Source: Anagrus nilaparvatae (lineage: Eukaryota > Arthropoda > Insecta > Hymenoptera > Mymaridae). From it: a stretch of 64,000 bases of DNA. A program made the position numbers and the translations under genes. Positions 1 to 12,700 of the stretch are shown here, one piece after another (the first letter of the stretch is position 1; the number at the start of each line of letters is the position of its first letter). Location of the stretch: contig JAKSXM010000137.1 of the NCBI GenBank assembly GCA_022575985.1, positions 14,712,001 to 14,776,000 of the forward strand, written 5' to 3'. A model generated the notes under the pieces. The model saw only the letters and a program-made list of their open reading frames with translations. It did no database searches and was not told where the DNA came from.

Positions 1-3000
1 TAATAATATTCACACAAATTTCATTTTTCTGACATGGTAACCAATCACAGGGTAATAAATTACAACGTAAACCTAAATATCCTGGTTTACAATAACAATT
101 CCATGTTCCATTGATACTTTTACAAGTTGAATTCATTTCGCATGGCGAATCAATGCAATGATCAACTTTTTCTTCACAAAAATTACCTAAATTAAAAATT
201 TTACAAATATTATTAAATAAAAACATTTAAAAAAAATATTATTTCTTTCTGGCACCTTCATATCCATCTTTACAAGTACAAAAAATATCATTATCAGTCA
301 CGTGACATTTACCACCATTACGACAAGGATTATTATGAATGCATTCATTTATTAAGTTCTGTAAGAAAATAAATAAAAAAACAAAAGAAATTAAAAATTA
401 ATTACATAGACATAATTTTTTTTACCTCGCAATATTGCCCAGTGTAACCAGACATACAAGAACATTTGTAAGTTATATTATTATAATTATTAGTGTTACT
501 TAATATGCATTGTCCAAGACTTGTGCATGGCGATGATTCGCATGGATTTACAAATATTTCACATCTTGAACCTGTAAAATTTATTTTTATATTGATTTAT
601 TTATAAATAAGTGTTATACAGTTAAAATTATGTACGTTAGCCTGGTAGTTAATTTAAAAAATTTTTTGGATGGTTATCGATTACAGGGTAAGATTAAATG
701 CTTTACGGCTTTTATCGTAAATATCAGATTTTCAGTTGACAAGAATTATTTACACAGTGCCAAAATTTAAAATCAGTTAAGACTAAGTAAACATTTACCT
801 AAAGAAAAGGACTCAAACTTTTGTATATAATGTAAGTTTCAGTCTCCGACCCTTTTAATGTAATTTTTATCAGGAAGTTAGTTCCTTCAAAGATTACTGG
901 TTGATTGTAATGAAAATTTTATTACAGGATTTGAATTTAATATAAAAGCAGGTAACGTTATCAGAAAGGCAATAGAGTTTTCTCGTAAACCTATCCAGGT
1001 ACCTCGATTCAAGAACCAGTTTGATGATAGAGCCCTTATCTATTCGAATGAGATTTTTAAATCAGTATAAAGTATTCTTAAAATGATTTTAGGCGTCTCC
1101 ATATTATATTTAGGGTCGAGTTTGTGGTTCGTGTCCAAAAAAGTAAAGAATGCCCCAAATTGCACTTAAATTATTGGTATAAAACTGCGATTTGGGTCAT
1201 TCTTTATTTATGGACAAGGGTCGTATACGATTTTCTTCGTCAGTGGTGAGAAAACGGGTCTTTTCCAGCCGCACAGCGGAAAATTCCTTTATTTATTCAT
1301 AAAGGACCAAAAACAATATTATTAGAAATTTTTTTTCATTTTTAGAAATTTTATATTTTTGATAACTTTCTCTTCTCCGATAATGGAAAAACAAAGAATT
1401 TCCCAGCCAATATACACGTATTTTAAAATTTTATTTATAGCCTTATAAAGTGAAAGTTATATTTTTTATTTATAAATCTCTGTTGTGTAATTTCTTTTTT
1501 GTCACGAGATTTATTTATTATTTATAAATTTTATTTAAAAAAAAAAATACATTAAATAAAAATTTTTTTTTATATAATTACCAACGTAATATTGATTGCA
1601 ATCGCAACTAAAATTATCATCAATTTCTTGAATGCATTTTCCTTGATTAAAACATGGATTGTTTAAACATTGATCATTTGTTTTATTTTTTATTTTTATA
1701 CAATCATTTATTGAAATTGAATTTTTATAATCCGTTGTCATATTAATTGGACATTGAAAACAATTTTTTTGTCCATATTTTAATTGATAGTAACCATAAT
1801 CACACGGTGTACATGGTGATAATGATAATTCGTTGCTATTTGAATTGTTATTTTTTCGTTTTGAGTATGTTCCTGGTGGACATATTGCTAGAAAAAAGAA
1901 AATAAATTTGTAACATTTTAAAAAAAATTTATTGCCTGTCCGGAAGTAAAATCCCGAGGGTTTAACTAGGTGCGAAATTTTCTACAATTGTTAAGGATCC
2001 TGGGCAGGCAAAAATTGTCAAAAGCTCCAAGGACGAAAAATTTTAGCCAGTATACCAAGATCATATTTTATCACCCAGATTAACCGAGCTATTGTTATTG
2101 TATTTTGATCCCGATAGCGTCTAAACTTTTGAGCCCTTGATGCTTAATGTACTATTTGCGATAAAGTGTGCAAGGGCCTAAGCTTGACAAGTTTGTTTAA
2201 TAATTTGCATTTTTTTACCAATACAATCTTTCAAATACTTTGTATGCATTTTTCTTGTTGAATAATTTATTGGACATTTTATACAGTCTAAACTTCCTGT
2301 TAAATTTTGATAATAACCAAGTGGACATGATTGACACTGATTTTTCGTTGTATTATGAAATGTTCCCATTGGACACGTAACTACGAATTTTTAAATTAAA
2401 AATCAATTTATATTTTTTAAATTATCATTTTGTTGCTCAATAATTACCACATTGTCCTTTTCGCAATACACTTCCTAAATCACAAATTTCCATTGGTTCT
2501 TTAGAATTAATTTTTATTTTTAATGATATTAATTCATGATTGGTTTCATTAAGTAAATTTATTTTACTAAAATTATTTGTTAAATTTAATTTTTCTTTAA
2601 CTTTTTTTATTCCTAATTTTACCATTGTTTCATTTTCTGCAAATATTTTTGCTGGAAAAAAATGTTATTTAAAATAACTTTACTATTTTTGAAAATAATC
2701 TAAAACTTACTTGTTAATTTAAATTTTAATTCTAATTTATTTAATTTGTCTTCTTCTAAGTCTTTATTTTTTTCACTGTTCCATCTTTTCTTTCGTATTT
2801 TAAAATTTTGTTTCTTTGAATTTTTATTCGGTTCGTCTTCGCAAATTATATAATTTTTTGTTAATTTGCAGTCAAAATTTTCATAACAAATATCGATAAC
2901 GCTTAGATTAAAGTTTTTATCAATATTATGAGAAATCTTAAAAAATAAAAGATATATTATTACTTTTAAATCTTTGGGATTTTCATAATTTTTTAGCCAA

Positions 3001-6000
3001 ATCAGTACTGTTTATCAGGGTTACTTTTAGAACTAAGACTTAATAATTTTCTGAAGATTTTCTTTGTAGGATTTGACCAGGATAGGATCCATTCGAAAAT
3101 TATTTAATTTTGAGATCTTCTGCAGAAATTTTTGTAAAAAATAATTGTATGCTGAATTATAAGGTTTGAACTGATAAACAGTTGTTTTGACTCAAAAATT
3201 GGGTCCAAAAAATACTAAACTTTTTTACTCACAATTTCTATAAACGATGTATCATTACAAGTACTTGTAGAATCCTCTATTGTGATACTTCCTTCTTGGG
3301 ATATCGTGTTTACCACATTGGTAGCTATTATTGAAAATAAAAAACAAATTTTGAAATAAAAAATACTTACAAAACAAATTTTTTTAGAACTATTTTCCGA
3401 AATACAAATTATCAAATAAATTTTACCAGAACAGTCAGGAATCTCATCAATATTCCAAAAATTAATAGGGTCACATGAAAAATTTTGAAAATCACTAATA
3501 TTTAACAACTGATTATCACTTGGAAAACTATAACCAAGATTACAGTACGAGTAACAATTTTTCCCACCATTTTTTAATAATGCACATTCTGTTTGTCCAT
3601 TTTCAGGAATTGGAATGTCTTCACAAAAATCTTTGAAAAAAATTATTTTTTACTCAAAATTAATATTTTTAAGCATGATAAAATTACCTTTGATAGTCAA
3701 ATTAACTAAACAAGTTGCAAAATTATGGTATCTGTCATAAGCTTTGTAATTAATAAAATATTGCCCTTTGGTAAAAACTTTGGCTGGAGGTGTAACTTTT
3801 TTTTTAACTACTACTGGTAATTTTGAGTTATCATAAAATTTTGGCTCGTCAATATCTTTAATACTAATGTTTGATAATTCTTTGATAAAATATTCAATAT
3901 TTTCACAGTTTTCTACTTTTGGTGGTTCGTTATCTAAAATTTTTTTTTTGATTATAAAAAGTACCAAACAATATTTACAAGATTTCTTACCAATAACTTT
4001 AACAGAAAATGAACATTTTGCTTTATTACCACTTTTATCCTGTGCAAAATATTTTATAAAATGAATACCGATACGAACTTTCCAAGGAAAATCAATATGA
4101 GGCTTTGTCCAAATGTTACATTCGTCTCCAGAGTTATCAGTAACATTTGGTTTTGGCCACTGTACGCGAGCATAATTTTTGCCAGTTATTGTTGAAATTA
4201 TCATGTTTGATGGGCATTTAATAATTGGGCGCGTTTTATCTAGGTAAAAAATTTATGAATATAAGCAGTGCCTTAAAAAATTTTTTATAATGAAAATAAA
4301 TTCACCTAAGCAACGATTAATTGTATGCCTTTTCGACCATAATCCATTTTTTCCAACACAGAATCGATTTCGGGGCCCAGTAAGTTGGTAACCATTTTTG
4401 CATGTAATAGTACAATTAGTACCAAAAGACAATTTTTTACTCTCAGTACAATTTTTTGGTAAAATTATAGTATTTAGTATTGGTTTTAAGGGTTCACAAA
4501 ACACAGCTACAGTAAAATCATTACAATTGTTTCAAATAATTATTTTTAATTTTAATTTTATGATAACTTACGTCTACATGTAGTTTTTAAGCCGTCCCAT
4601 TTTGCTATTGGTAAGCAATTACGAATTTTACTTCCAATTAATTGAAAACCATTATCACATTTGAAGTGACAACGTGTATCAACTGGTTGATTAATTTTAT
4701 CAGTAATTTTTTTCTTCTTATTATCATATTCGATAAAGCAGCGTACTTTTCCATTTATTGGTGCTTTTAGTGCTGTACAAGTTTTTACTAAAATTTTAAA
4801 ACAAAAAACTTTTGTAAACCAATGTTTCTACTGCGATTAAATAAATACTTACGCAAACACTGAGTTTCTTGACCAGTCCATACACCTTCATTACCACATA
4901 GTCTGATACTATTACCTATCAAATTAAATCCAATTTTACATCGTATTCCACAAGCTGAATTTAATACATTGCTGCAAATATTTCCTGATACAATGTAACC
5001 ATTTACAGGAATATTTAATATTGGACAAATGATTGCTGAAAATAAATATTTTATTCAGATAAAAATCTTTTTTTAAATCCATATCTTTTTGAGCATCATT
5101 TCAGGTATTATTTTCAGTAAAAGAATTTTCCGTATCACATTTCATTTCAAACCTGCCAATGTCACAATAAAATGGTCTATTCTAGTTTTAATTTGAATAT
5201 TATAAATTTTGAAACAATAATTAAATACCCAAATTCTAGGTAACTTTAATTTTTTGAAATTTATTTTCATTACCCTATCACTTATTTTTAAGCTAGACTA
5301 AATCTAGCTTAATATCATATAATTCATTATAATAACATGAGGCTGTTTCTATACCAACACATAATCATCTATCATGTCTGATAGACATTTCTTAATGTAG
5401 CTGGCGTAATTATAAATTGCAGATATAATTACGCTAGCTGCACTAAAAAATGTCTAGCAGATATGATTATCATAAATGATGATTATGTGCTGGTAGAAAG
5501 GGCCTGGCTGAGTAATATCCCTGGATTACTTTTCAGAACTAAACCCATAATAATTCGCAAAAATGATAGTCTTTAAAATTTGATTGTAAATCAGATTAAA
5601 AATATTTATCATAAGATTATTGAAAAAAATTTTAATATCTTAAATGTATTTCTGAAAATTTTTGATGCCAACAAAAATTTCAAGCCATAAAAAAAAATTT
5701 CCAAATTCCAGCTTGAAAATTTAAATTTCTTATTTTAATTTATAAATGATACGAATTAATTCTGGGCAGAGAGACAAATTTTAGGCCAGTATTTTCTTCT
5801 AAAGATATTTTGACAAAAAAATATCACCCTAATATAAAATAAATCCTTCTATAAGCCAAGAAATAATAAACAAAGCTTTATAGTATTTTATTTAGGTTGT
5901 ATTTGGGAACAAAATTATAAGTCTCAAATAGTAATTTAGAATAAAATAGTATTCATTTTAAATTATTAGTATTTCGTTTATTTAAGGGCTCTGAAAAAAT

Positions 6001-9000
6001 AAATATAAAAAATAAATTTTTTATAATATATCAAAATAATGAACCACAATAAATTATACAATGAATTTGATTGGTTATGTACGGAATACAGGTAAATCAG
6101 TATTTATTTAAAAAATATACGTATCTACCTATAGTCAATAGTTTTATTTAGGCTATAATTTTATTTGGAAAATTTGAGGGTATTCTTAATTTTGGTACAA
6201 AGCTAAGTTTAGTGTCACAAACAATTGGGCTCTTATTGAAAGTTTGCTCATGAGAGCCCTGTATTACATAGAAATAATCAAAAGAGCTAAAATTTTGGGA
6301 ATTCAGGAATATTTTTTTGGTAAAGGGTATAGTTCTACAGGGTGGTCACTAAACCTTTTAACTTTCAGTAACCTCGCCAAAGATACTAAAAAACTTCCCT
6401 TATTATGCCCTTTTCTGATTAATTTTTAGTAAAATAAGTTTATAATTATACAGACTTGTTGTTGTTTCTAAAATATAAAATATCCGTATAGTAATTTCCC
6501 ATTTCTCCGAATAATTTCCGGAAAAATTAATAAAAATATGTAAAAAATGATTATTTTTTAATTCTAGAAATTTGCAAAAAAAGTTAAATTGTTTGTGCAA
6601 AGATAAACAAAAAATCGAGCAAGAAAAAATAGATAATAGATCTTGTAAGCCTTTTCCTCGAACAACTAATCAAATGGTAAATATTAAAAATATAAAAAAA
6701 TTTTATTATCAACTTTTTTACTTCGATTCATGATAATTCTTTAAATTTTTATTATAAATCTTTTAGTACGGTTGGCTTGCAAAAAATCAAGATTTTCAGT
6801 TAGAAAAATATGGCAGTTTTATAATAAAATATCCAAATCCAATGAATAAATTAAAACTTTTGAAAGGAAATATTCCAAAATTGGCACCTGGTAAACCATT
6901 ATTATAAAAATTATCAATATACCTTTGCAAGTTCCTTTATGATCAATGTAACCTGGTGAACAAACGCAATCTGTAACTGACGTCGATGGTATTTTTAAGG
7001 TCAGATGCTTTGAATCAGGACATGATTTACATATTGCAAATAAATCTTCAGAATTTTTTTGAAGCCCGTAAGTACCATTTGGGCATGCTAGAAAATAATT
7101 CATTAATAAAATTTGTATTGATTATTTGAAATAAAATTGAAAAAGTGCAAAAATAAAAAGTTTTATTGAAATTTATACGTTGACAATTTCCTGAAAATCC
7201 AGATCCATAGTATCCTACTGGACACATGCATGAATAATGTCCACTAGATGTACCACAAGTACAGCTTGCCATAGTATCGCAACAATTTTCGGAATAATTA
7301 AATTTATTTTGATTACCACATAAATTCAAACATTCATTTGGATCTTCAACAGGTAAGTACATTCCAGTTTTTAAGTCTTGAAAAATATTCTGTGATTAGT
7401 AAAGTTTAACATTAATTGTAAAGTTAAATTTACCTCTATGAAGTGCTTTACGAGCGAGAATTCGAAATTCCATAAAGCTTTGTAAAAAATAACAATGATC
7501 GATAACAGGTTCACTAGCAATGTCTTGCAATTCTTTAATATTTCCCATTTGTATTCCAAATGTAAATATTTCAACACCTTGTGATTTTAATAAATTAGCA
7601 ACGTTTCTCGGATCATCGCCATTACTGAATCCATCAGTTATTAAAAAGACTAATTTTTTAGCCTCAGTTTTAGTATTTTTTAATATTGACTTAAAAAATT
7701 GATTAATTTTAAAAATTATAATTTTTTATCAATATAATTAAATATTTTATGATAACGAGTACTAACGATAACTTCCATAAGTGCACCATGCGTGTAAGTC
7801 CCGCCTCCAGTATAATTAATATTCGGCAATTGGTTATTTAATAAACGACATTTTTGATTATTTCCAGAATTTTTTGAAATATAATCAACTATGCGATAAA
7901 TTTGACCACGTCCAGCGAATGTTACTATTGATACCTTTGTTCCTGAGGGTTTCATGTTAAAGTCTGATAATAACATTCTTGCAAAATTAAGTTCCTCACG
8001 AAAATTACTTTCTCCTATTGAGCCTGAGGCGTCTAAAAGAAAGACTATTTCTAGCTGAAAGTAAAAATTTACTTATTTTCTTATATTTATGTGAATTTTG
8101 TGTGTGTAAAATAACAAATTTATTATTTCTAAAATTCAATATTAGCGTAATTCTGAGCCTGATCAGCAAAGGTTGTACGCAGCGAATAGATTAAAATTTT
8201 CAGGGTCGTTTTTAATGCTAAAAATTTTTCTTGGAGCCAATTTATAAAAACATACATAATTATTATTTTTCGATGCAAATTTGAAAATTTCATTTACATT
8301 TGAAACATTTTTGCCAGGTAATTTATGGCATTATTTAAATAACGCTTAATTATACCGCTTCTTATATATATGAGAAAATATGCATAATTCGTTCCAAGCC
8401 TGCAAATTTTTTGAAATTTTTGTTCAGCAATTGAAAAAAAAAACCTTACTTAGCAAAAAATTTGTGAAAAAAAATTTATTTGTAAAAGAAGTTTTTTGAA
8501 GATTTGTCTCTTAAAAAAATAGTATAATTCATAATAAAACTTTTACTTTCCCTGCGCAAAAAACGCAAATTTTATTTTTTAGTAGATTTCCAGCAAAATA
8601 ATTTTACAACTCGTAAATATTTAAAAAAAATTAATTATCTAAATTCTAATAATATTTTTCTAAAATTAAAAATTTTATAGCATAGATAGACTTAATAGAC
8701 TTAATATGTATTTGAAAAAATTTGCATCCAATAATGAATGAGAAATTTTAATAATTTCAATGAAACAAGACACAAAGCAAAAGATTAAAAGAAAGAATAA
8801 AAAATAAATAAATAAAAAGGATATTTATCTTTATCCTTGAATAAGGATTGAAAAACTATATTATAATATAAAAAAAATAAAAAAAGGAAAAATAAATGTA
8901 TAGTTAAATATACCCGATCTCCATGCCGATCAAATGCTTCAAGTTGTTTCCTTAGTTTAAACGCTGTATTTTCAATGATTACACCGGTATTTTGTAGAGA

Positions 9001-9102
9001 AGAAATTTCATAATTACGATTTATTAAAGAATTAACCGGTAATATTAAAAATAAATTTAAAAATATTATCATTTTTATATGAAAAAAAAATTTATTTCTC
9101 AT
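1..9102 (-). CDS. SVEP1: SVEP1-like secreted multidomain protein (VWA, EGF, sushi, HYR), N-terminal part
   Basis: Large extracellular adhesion/matrix protein, cut by the left edge; 19 exons encode 1,273 residues here. Exons (minus): 9102-8914, 8054-7767, 7689-7434, 7376-7179, 7087-6923, 5035-4853, 4787-4572, 4506-4306, 4239-3991, 3933-3688, 3630-3427, 3324-3233, 2936-2711, 2651-2448, 2380-2219, 1887-1582, 571-426, 358-256, 186-1. The start gives a hydrophobic signal peptide. Next come a VWA domain with the MIDAS motif DASGS, an EGF-like module (CMCPVGYYG), a GCC2/GCC3 module, three sushi domains (each ending near W...C), two HYR domains, another sushi-like exon, a basic linker (KIRKKRW), two or three GCC2/GCC3 modules, then EGF repeats. 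That order matches the N-terminus of vertebrate SVEP1. The pentraxin and long sushi array expected of the family would lie left of the window. Identity to SVEP1 rests on architecture; another insect VWA/sushi/EGF protein is possible. Confidence 0.85.
1125..1235. repeat. Dispersed palindromic repeat, copy 1 (aaagaatgcccc family)
   Basis: An imperfect palindrome in the SVEP1-like intron 572-1581. The left half contains taaagaatgccccaaattgc and the right half gcgatttgggtcattcttta, followed by ggacaagggtcgtatacga. Related copies occur near 24165, 35985, 36228, 55068 and 57940, so this is a genome repeat, not a gene part. Confidence 0.7.
5341..5504. repeat. Small palindromic element (MITE-like) in SVEP1-like intron
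   Basis: A 164 bp imperfect palindrome. The left end (ggctgtttctataccaacac, then ataatcat) is the reverse complement, with a few mismatches, of the right end (atgattatgtgctggtagaa, then aggg). The two halves meet around aattataaattgcagatataatt near 5405-5435. There is no coding capacity. It lies in the 1.9 kb intron between the GCC2 exon ending at 6923 and the sushi exon starting at 5035. Confidence 0.7.
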
Positions 9103-9716
9103 TTATACATTTTTAAATATAATTAAAAAATCTTCACAGAATCAACGTTTTTAAGACTAAATCTTTTTTAATATATATTAAATGAAAGATTGTATAATCT
9201 AAGTGTTAAAAATACAAAAAGTGTTAGTTTGTGTTATCTTATTTGTATATGTAACCGGCGGCGCCCATCGGTCAACCAAAAAAAAAAAAAAATAAAAAAA
9301 AATAAAATTTCTACAACAAAAAGCTCACTGTTCCATTTATAAATACATAAGCAAAATCTCTGACTTTAAAAATACACATATTATCATTATAGTGTGTCTC
9401 TTCTCTTTACTATTTATCACTTTAAACTCTTGATTAATTTTCATACAAGAGGGGATTTATATGTATATGTACCTATATTTATAAAATATATATATAGTAA
9501 GTTATTTGATGTAAAACAAAACGTTTGTAATATTATTTATCATTCATATGTGTTTGTTTGGGTTTTTTGACAATGTGGTGCATTCAACAAAATTTTTTTT
9601 GGCTGAATGTGATTTATTAGATGGGATTATATAATATAAAAAAGTGTGCTTTTATTAATTATGTTAAATTTGTTTTTTGCTGTTTAAGTATTTTAATTAA
9701 ATGTGATATATAAATC
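9103..9716. promoter_or_regulatory. Shared upstream interval of the divergent SVEP1-like and SelP-like genes
   Basis: This 614 bp interval separates two start codons that face away from each other, so it must hold both 5' UTRs and promoters unless upstream noncoding exons exist. It is AT-rich, with an A-rich run near 9278-9305 and a small GC-rich patch at 9254-9271. No convincing TATA box can be assigned to either gene. Confidence 0.4.
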
Positions 9717-12700
9717 ATGAAATTCGTTGGTTTATTGATACTTTTAATATTGTATGGTGCTAAATTCAATAATGCTAATGTTAATAATGGATTTTTAGAA
9801 CAATGTAGTTTGTTACAATTTTGGGATGAACAAATTGGTAAAGTTAATGTACTGGCTTTTTTTGATTCTGCTTGGCAATTAAGTCATCGACAAGCAACTA
9901 TGTAAGTTTTTTTTTTAATTTTTATGCATGTATTCAAATTTTACCGCGCTTTTAAAATAGTATATTAAGTATCAAGGACGTAAAATTTTAGCGCTAGTGT
10001 GAGCACCAGGACGAGTACTCGGCGAAGCCGGGCACGAGTGATATGTGTTCACACTAGTGTCTGAAGTTTTTGGCCTATGGTGCTTACGATATTTTTTGCC
10101 TACTTAGGCGTACATCGAGTGCAGAAAATTCTGTGACAAGTTTTACGCCCAGGAGAGCAAAAAATCTTATTTTCTATACCCTTTTTGATTTTTTGCCCTT
10201 TATATGTAAAACTATGTTTTAAATTACGAGGCAAAATATGGGGTTCGACTTTTGCAAACTGCCTGCACTCGCTCGTGTATACAACTGCATGCAAAGTCAA
10301 AACCAATATTTTGTCCCTTGCTTAAAAAATAGCTATTATTTTACCATAAGTATTTTCGGAAATTTTAGTATTAATCAAAAGATCAGAAATTTTCAGATCT
10401 TTTGCATTAATTTTAATAAAAATTACTTAATTAAATCAAAGCAATTAGCAGTCAATTTTTACTAATTTTTTTTGGAAATTAATATTTTAATATTTTATGA
10501 AATTTAAAAGAATGCGAAAAATTTCTCTTAGATCATACGAATTTGAGTAAAAATTGCTTTGAATCTTAAAATTAAAAAATTTTTCCTATAAGAGTTCAAT
10601 AAATTCTAATACTTTGAATAATATTTATACAATTTTTCTACAACTTTTACCAATGAAAAAAAATTTCATTACTAAAAGAAATTAAAAAAATTTTCTAATG
10701 ATTTCAGGTTAAAAGTATTAAAAGAACGTTTAAATAAAACAGGTTTTAGCAACATAGAATTTTTTGCAATAAATGCATCACCAAATTTATCAGAAAATTA
10801 CGAAAATCAAGATATTTTAATAGAAAATGAAAATTTAAAAAAAATAACACCAAATGAAATAGATCAAAAATCTAAAATATTAATATCATCATTAAAATCA
10901 TTTATTGATATATTAGGACCAGATATTTATTTTATACAAGATGATGATAATTTTAAAATTTGGTCTAAATTAAAAGCATTTAGAGATCAAATATTAGTTA
11001 TTGATCGGTGAGAATGGTGATTTATTTTTATTGTTGAAAACGATTTTTTTTTCTTTTAAAAATTTATTAAAAAAATTTATTTAATTATTTATATGTACCT
11101 ACACAGCTGTGGTAGATTATCATATCAAGTTATTGTACCTTGGAGTATATTACATTTTCCATACGTTAAAGCAGCTATTCTCTCAACGTACAAAGATGAA
11201 CCTTGTGGATATTGTAAAGTAATAAAATAAAAATTTTTAAAATAATATTATTTTTTTTAATGACCTCGCATTTTTTAAATATTTTAATAAAAAAATTTTT
11301 TTTAGTATCAAAATGACATTTATTATAATGAAATGTCGACGACAAAAGAAAATTTATTAGATGAAATAGAAACAACAACGGTATCATCAAAATATGATAC
11401 AACGATTTATTATGATAATGATAATTCTTCGATTATTGATAATGATGATTTTGAAGAATTTTTAAGTGTCACTGGTACTGATTATTTAAATAATTATTTT
11501 AATAATACATTTGATGATTATGAATCAACGACTATGATAAATGAAGAACAATTTGATGTCACTAGTACTAATATTGATGTTACTGAAATTGATACTACTC
11601 TTAGTCAGCAAAATATGGTAAGCTTGATGTTTTATTATATCTCTTGAATTCCTTTTTTATTATTTTTTTTTTATTGTTATGAAGGAATGTAGTTTTATCT
11701 ATATTTTTATCTTTAAAAAAACATCCAAGTTGGGAAATGGATTTAAAAGGCATTTTTAAATTACGAAGCCCATTTGTTTTTGTCCAAAAACTTGAAATAA
11801 TGTACATTAAATTATTAGTTTTTTTATCAGTGGCCAGAAACACATGCATTTTGAAAGCTGTGATTTTTCTCGCCTTTGACTACACTGTAAAAAGCAACTT
11901 TCTTAGATTTACAAAAAAAATAGAATTTTTTCGAAAAATTAGCGAATTTTCAAAAAATTTGGTAATTGATAAAAATCGTAAATTTACTAAATTTAGTATA
12001 TTATCGAAAAATTCGAGAATTCTCGATTTTTTTTTTGTGATTTTACGTCGGAAATTTACAACTATTTTTTGTAAATTTTCGAAAAAAAATTGAAAATTAT
12101 ATCAATTTTTCTTGCGGATTCACAAAAAAAATCGAGAATACTCGAATTTTTTATTAATATACTAAATTTAGTAAATTTACGATTTTATTAGAATATTTAC
12201 AAATTTTTTCGAAAATTTACTAACTTTTAGAAAATGTTCTAATTTTTTTATTAATATAAGAAAGTTACTTTTTACAGTGTAAGAAAATTCATGTACAGCC
12301 TTTGGTTGCAAAAAATTATTTTTTAACTAATGGGTCAAATTAGGCCTATTTTTGTAAAAGTACTAAAGATATTACTTATGCAATAAAAAACAACAACAAT
12401 AATTCAAATTGATAATTTTTATCAGCTTTATTGAAAGAAAAAATAAGTCATCAGAGTAGGTCACTAAGGCAATTATTATGATATAAATAAATGCTTATAT
12501 TTATAAATGAAATAAAATATTTCTAAAGTAGGCTATCAGGGGTAAATTCTGCATGAAACTGAAGTGTGATTTTGGTTCTATAATTAGGTTAAACTATGAT
12601 ACAAGGCGATGAACACTATGATAAAATAGGTGGTATACATGGTGAACCACTTTAAACAATACACTCAAATATCTCGAAAACAAAGCAAATAATAACGAAA

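Noticed and set aside
11601..12093. ORFs of 82 and 118 codons on either strand
   Set aside because: They lie in SelP-like intron 4 and run into the 401 bp MITE; no domain and biased Phe/Lys/Ile composition.
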